Below are positions 62,046 through 64,000 of a DNA stretch of 64,000 bases, in pieces (position 1 is the stretch's first letter; every line of letters begins with the position of its first letter). The notes beneath the pieces were generated by a model. The model ran no database searches. It was not told the DNA's origin and was given only the letters and a program-made list of their open reading frames with translations. Source of the stretch: Spodoptera frugiperda (Eukaryota; Arthropoda; Insecta; Lepidoptera; Noctuidae); contig NC_064239.1 of NCBI RefSeq assembly GCF_023101765.2, positions 13,784,315 through 13,848,314 of the forward strand. The letters run 5' to 3'. The position numbers were made by a program, and so were the translations under genes.

Positions 62046-63862
62046 TGGAAAACTTTGGGCCGTTACTTTTGTATAGTAATTAGTAAGTAGCTACTTACAA
62101 GAAATATTGTACCTCTCAGGACCAGCCAACGCCAGTGTCGGATGAATTTTGATTAAGTTTACGAATTAATTGACCTAATTTACCAGGCAAACCATTAAAC
62201 CATATTGGAAATTAACGAGTCAGTTCTAACATAACTTAAGTAAATTAGCAAATTCATTCAAGTTTTCAACTGTTTTTAATTCTGAGTTTCAATCTCGTGC
62301 AGTAGACGTAACTCATATCTTTGACCTCAAATCATTCGATATATCGTGTTCTGCTAATGAATGATCAAACGAAATCGGCATATTACGCTACAACCGATAT
62401 TAAGCTAAATGTGGCGGTCTGTAAGATGCGGTGGCTGCGGGCGGCATCTTTGTGACCACCGCAAGATCTGACGAGCCCCGGCCAGCCACCCTGCGAATGT
62501 CTAATGAGTTCCGAACGCACAGGGCTACCGCGCCGTTCTAGGACCGTGCACAATTCTGATAAATGTTATTTCGACATTAACCAGTGAAATGTACATTATT
62601 TATGTTTTTGATGTCTTTCGCGGTCATTAGCAGTAGATCTCCAGCTCCACACTAAAGTAAGTTGCGGCTAGACGTTCTTATACTGTCTATTTATTACTTT
62701 TAATGATGATACAGGAATTTTATACGACGTCACATTATGGCCTAGAAGAATTTGAGATCACCTATAAACTGCCGCAGTACCTCTTTGAAGTAGAATAATT
62801 AAAGTCGTGTAACATTCCTGGTCCGTTTCTAGATAATATTTATTTGAGCCGGCCCTGATCCTTTGCGGCGCCGACGTCACCTGTCATCCATCAGTCGGCG
62901 ACAACGCGCATGCGCATACCGGCCGACGCAGATTGCCCCGCGCGCGCGCACGCTCGCCTCGCGGATTCAAATTTAACGGTACAAAGGAGGAACGCAACAA
63001 AACAGTAGCGCATTCCGACCTGGAGCGGTTAGACTAGTCCAGATGATGGCTCGCACAAAAACTGTGCACCGCTCCACCATTCTATTGATCAAGGGCATGC
63101 GGCATCTCTGCTTACGCTAATTTTCATATGAATGCCTCGCCTTGTTAGTGGACCTGTTCTGGTTTCTTCGATATGTTGCATATTTTGTCACACAGGCTGA
63201 GTATAGTGGTCGGTAGCAGTGCACTTAGTACTCGCGAGTACTGAGTTCCATGTGTTCGGTTTATGGTATCGACTAGGCGTGGGACTCCTAACTAATTTAT
63301 TTGTCGAGAACTAAGCATATAGGTGTTCCTTCAGTTTAGCCATTTCGGCAATAAAAGGGAATATCTTCGGTGTTGTGGGTGCATTGACAAACTCAAACAT
63401 GTACCTAAATATGACACCCAGACCCGGAACAACAATTCCGTGCGGAAATCGGTAGAATTGCTAGCCATTAGGTACACCTTTCCGGCCGAATGTGTGTAAA
63501 TTACATTAATTGAGACCCGAACTAGTATGGATATTAAAGTATATGGTGAATTACTTCTATTTCTTGTTGATCATTTGTAGTCAACAGTCAGGTATGAGGA
63601 CAGCTACCTGGTTGCTACAGGTGGGAGACATCCAAGCTTCCCAGGTCTAACACTCAGACGGACTCGGAGACTAGTAGCCGGGAATAGGCAAAAATAAACT
63701 GATGGACATAATTCCTACTGAAAGGAACCAAAATAAATATCAATTTGACAAACTAATCATTTTTTTATTAAATGCTTCCTGTTTCGATTAAAGTTACCAA
63801 TTGATAAGAGTACCTAGTCGCATCAAATATATAGTGTGCGATATAAATAGTAGTGCGCGTAG

Positions 63863-63961
63863 TTAGCGAATGTCCAGCCACTTGAGCGGGAACAATTGAA
63901 TGGTGACATTGAGCGGCAGCCCGCGCGCGTCGCGTGTGACCCGGCGCGGGTCGAGGCTGGC
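63863..63961 (-). CDS. Possible terminal coding exon at the window edge (partial)
   Basis: On the minus strand a 32-codon stretch reads SLDPRRVTRDARGLPLNV then TIQLFPLKWLDIR and a stop. Third positions are mostly G or C, unlike the surrounding DNA, which suggests real coding. An in-frame TGA just upstream means that an acceptor would have to lie at one of the AG steps near 63950-63962, but the pyrimidine tract there is poor. The other strand and frames give no better model. No family is recognised. The rest of the gene would be beyond 64000. Confidence 0.3.
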   Translation of the reverse strand, partial: ASLDPRRVTRDARGLPLNVTIQLFPLKWLDIR

Positions 63962-64000
63962 TCATCCTCCAGCATCATTCGTATGCCGCCGCCGGCCCAG

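Larger units (their letters stand above)
49463..63862. other. Long non-coding stretch with GC-rich unique blocks
   Basis: No host exon is supported until the right edge. Apart from the repeats listed separately, it holds GC-richer unique blocks inside AT-rich DNA: 51180-51450, 51830-52080, 53090-53330, 53990-54360, 57260-57440, 58280-58400, 59450-59530, 60240-60430 and 62850-63010. These have no sustained frame and could be conserved non-coding elements. A Helitron-like start (TCCTACTAATATTATAAA) is at 52200-52218. A 16-C run is at 56203-56218. Confidence 0.45.

Noticed and set aside
1..64000. CRISPR arrays, operons, phage or bacterial features
   Set aside because: No regularly spaced repeats and no prokaryotic gene organisation; introns and lepidopteran-type repeats show a eukaryotic nuclear sequence.
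1..64000. Known conserved microRNA hairpins
   Set aside because: I looked by eye for common insect seeds (bantam, miR-8, miR-10, miR-184, miR-279 and others) and found no convincing mature sequence with a hairpin. A full search was not possible.

Overview
The window looks like nuclear DNA of a moth, most likely a noctuid-type lepidopteran. It is AT-rich, its genes are split by GT-AG introns, no prokaryotic operon or ribosome-binding site is seen, and many repeats resemble ones common in Lepidoptera: a Helitron-like element ending in CTAG, a tRNA-derived SINE, an RTE-like LINE tail, and short dispersed families in several copies. Species assignment is inference. Two host genes can be rebuilt exon by exon with consistent splice phases, both on the minus strand. 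One (44420 down to 30984, nine exons, 547 aa) encodes a type I membrane protein with a SEFIR cytoplasmic domain, an interleukin-17-receptor-like protein. The other (48201 down to 46450, four exons, 229 aa) is the orthologue of TMEM147, an ER membrane protein. || Layout. 1-16.5 kb is mostly non-coding, with scattered CpG-rich patches and one convincing 51-bp minus-strand exon at 4152-4202. 16.52-21.80 kb is a Helitron-like element interrupted by a 4.26-kb two-gene DNA transposon. That transposon encodes a THAP/DDE transposase on the plus strand and a SWIM/YqaJ nuclease on the minus strand, tail to tail, and matches what I recall of the ISL2EU (IS4EU) superfamily. 21.8-30.9 kb is intergenic or intronic, with a CpG-rich probable promoter and two 5' exons of an unidentified minus-strand gene near 26.6-26.9 kb. 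The splice phase of those exons fits the 4.2-kb exon. 30.9-44.4 kb is the SEFIR gene. Its introns carry a deleted mariner, a TTAA-flanked MITE containing a hAT copy with perfect 8-bp target duplications, and a decayed LINE of the restriction-like-endonuclease type. 44.4-46.4 kb holds repeats and a SINE. 46.4-48.2 kb is TMEM147. Near 49.3-49.46 kb is a probable plus-strand promoter and first exon that codes only for ATG-G before a donor. 49.5-64 kb would then be its first intron, with GC-rich unique blocks, a LINE copy with an 11-bp target duplication, a 150-bp foldback element and, at the right edge, a possible minus-strand terminal exon. || How the parts relate. The SEFIR receptor would act at the plasma membrane in cytokine-type signalling, and TMEM147 in ER membrane-protein biogenesis; nothing here ties them functionally. 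The transposon genes act on their own element: the DDE protein would cut and join, and the YqaJ nuclease is an accessory. The transposase copy has Asn where the first catalytic Asp is expected, so this insertion is probably not autonomous, although both reading frames are open.
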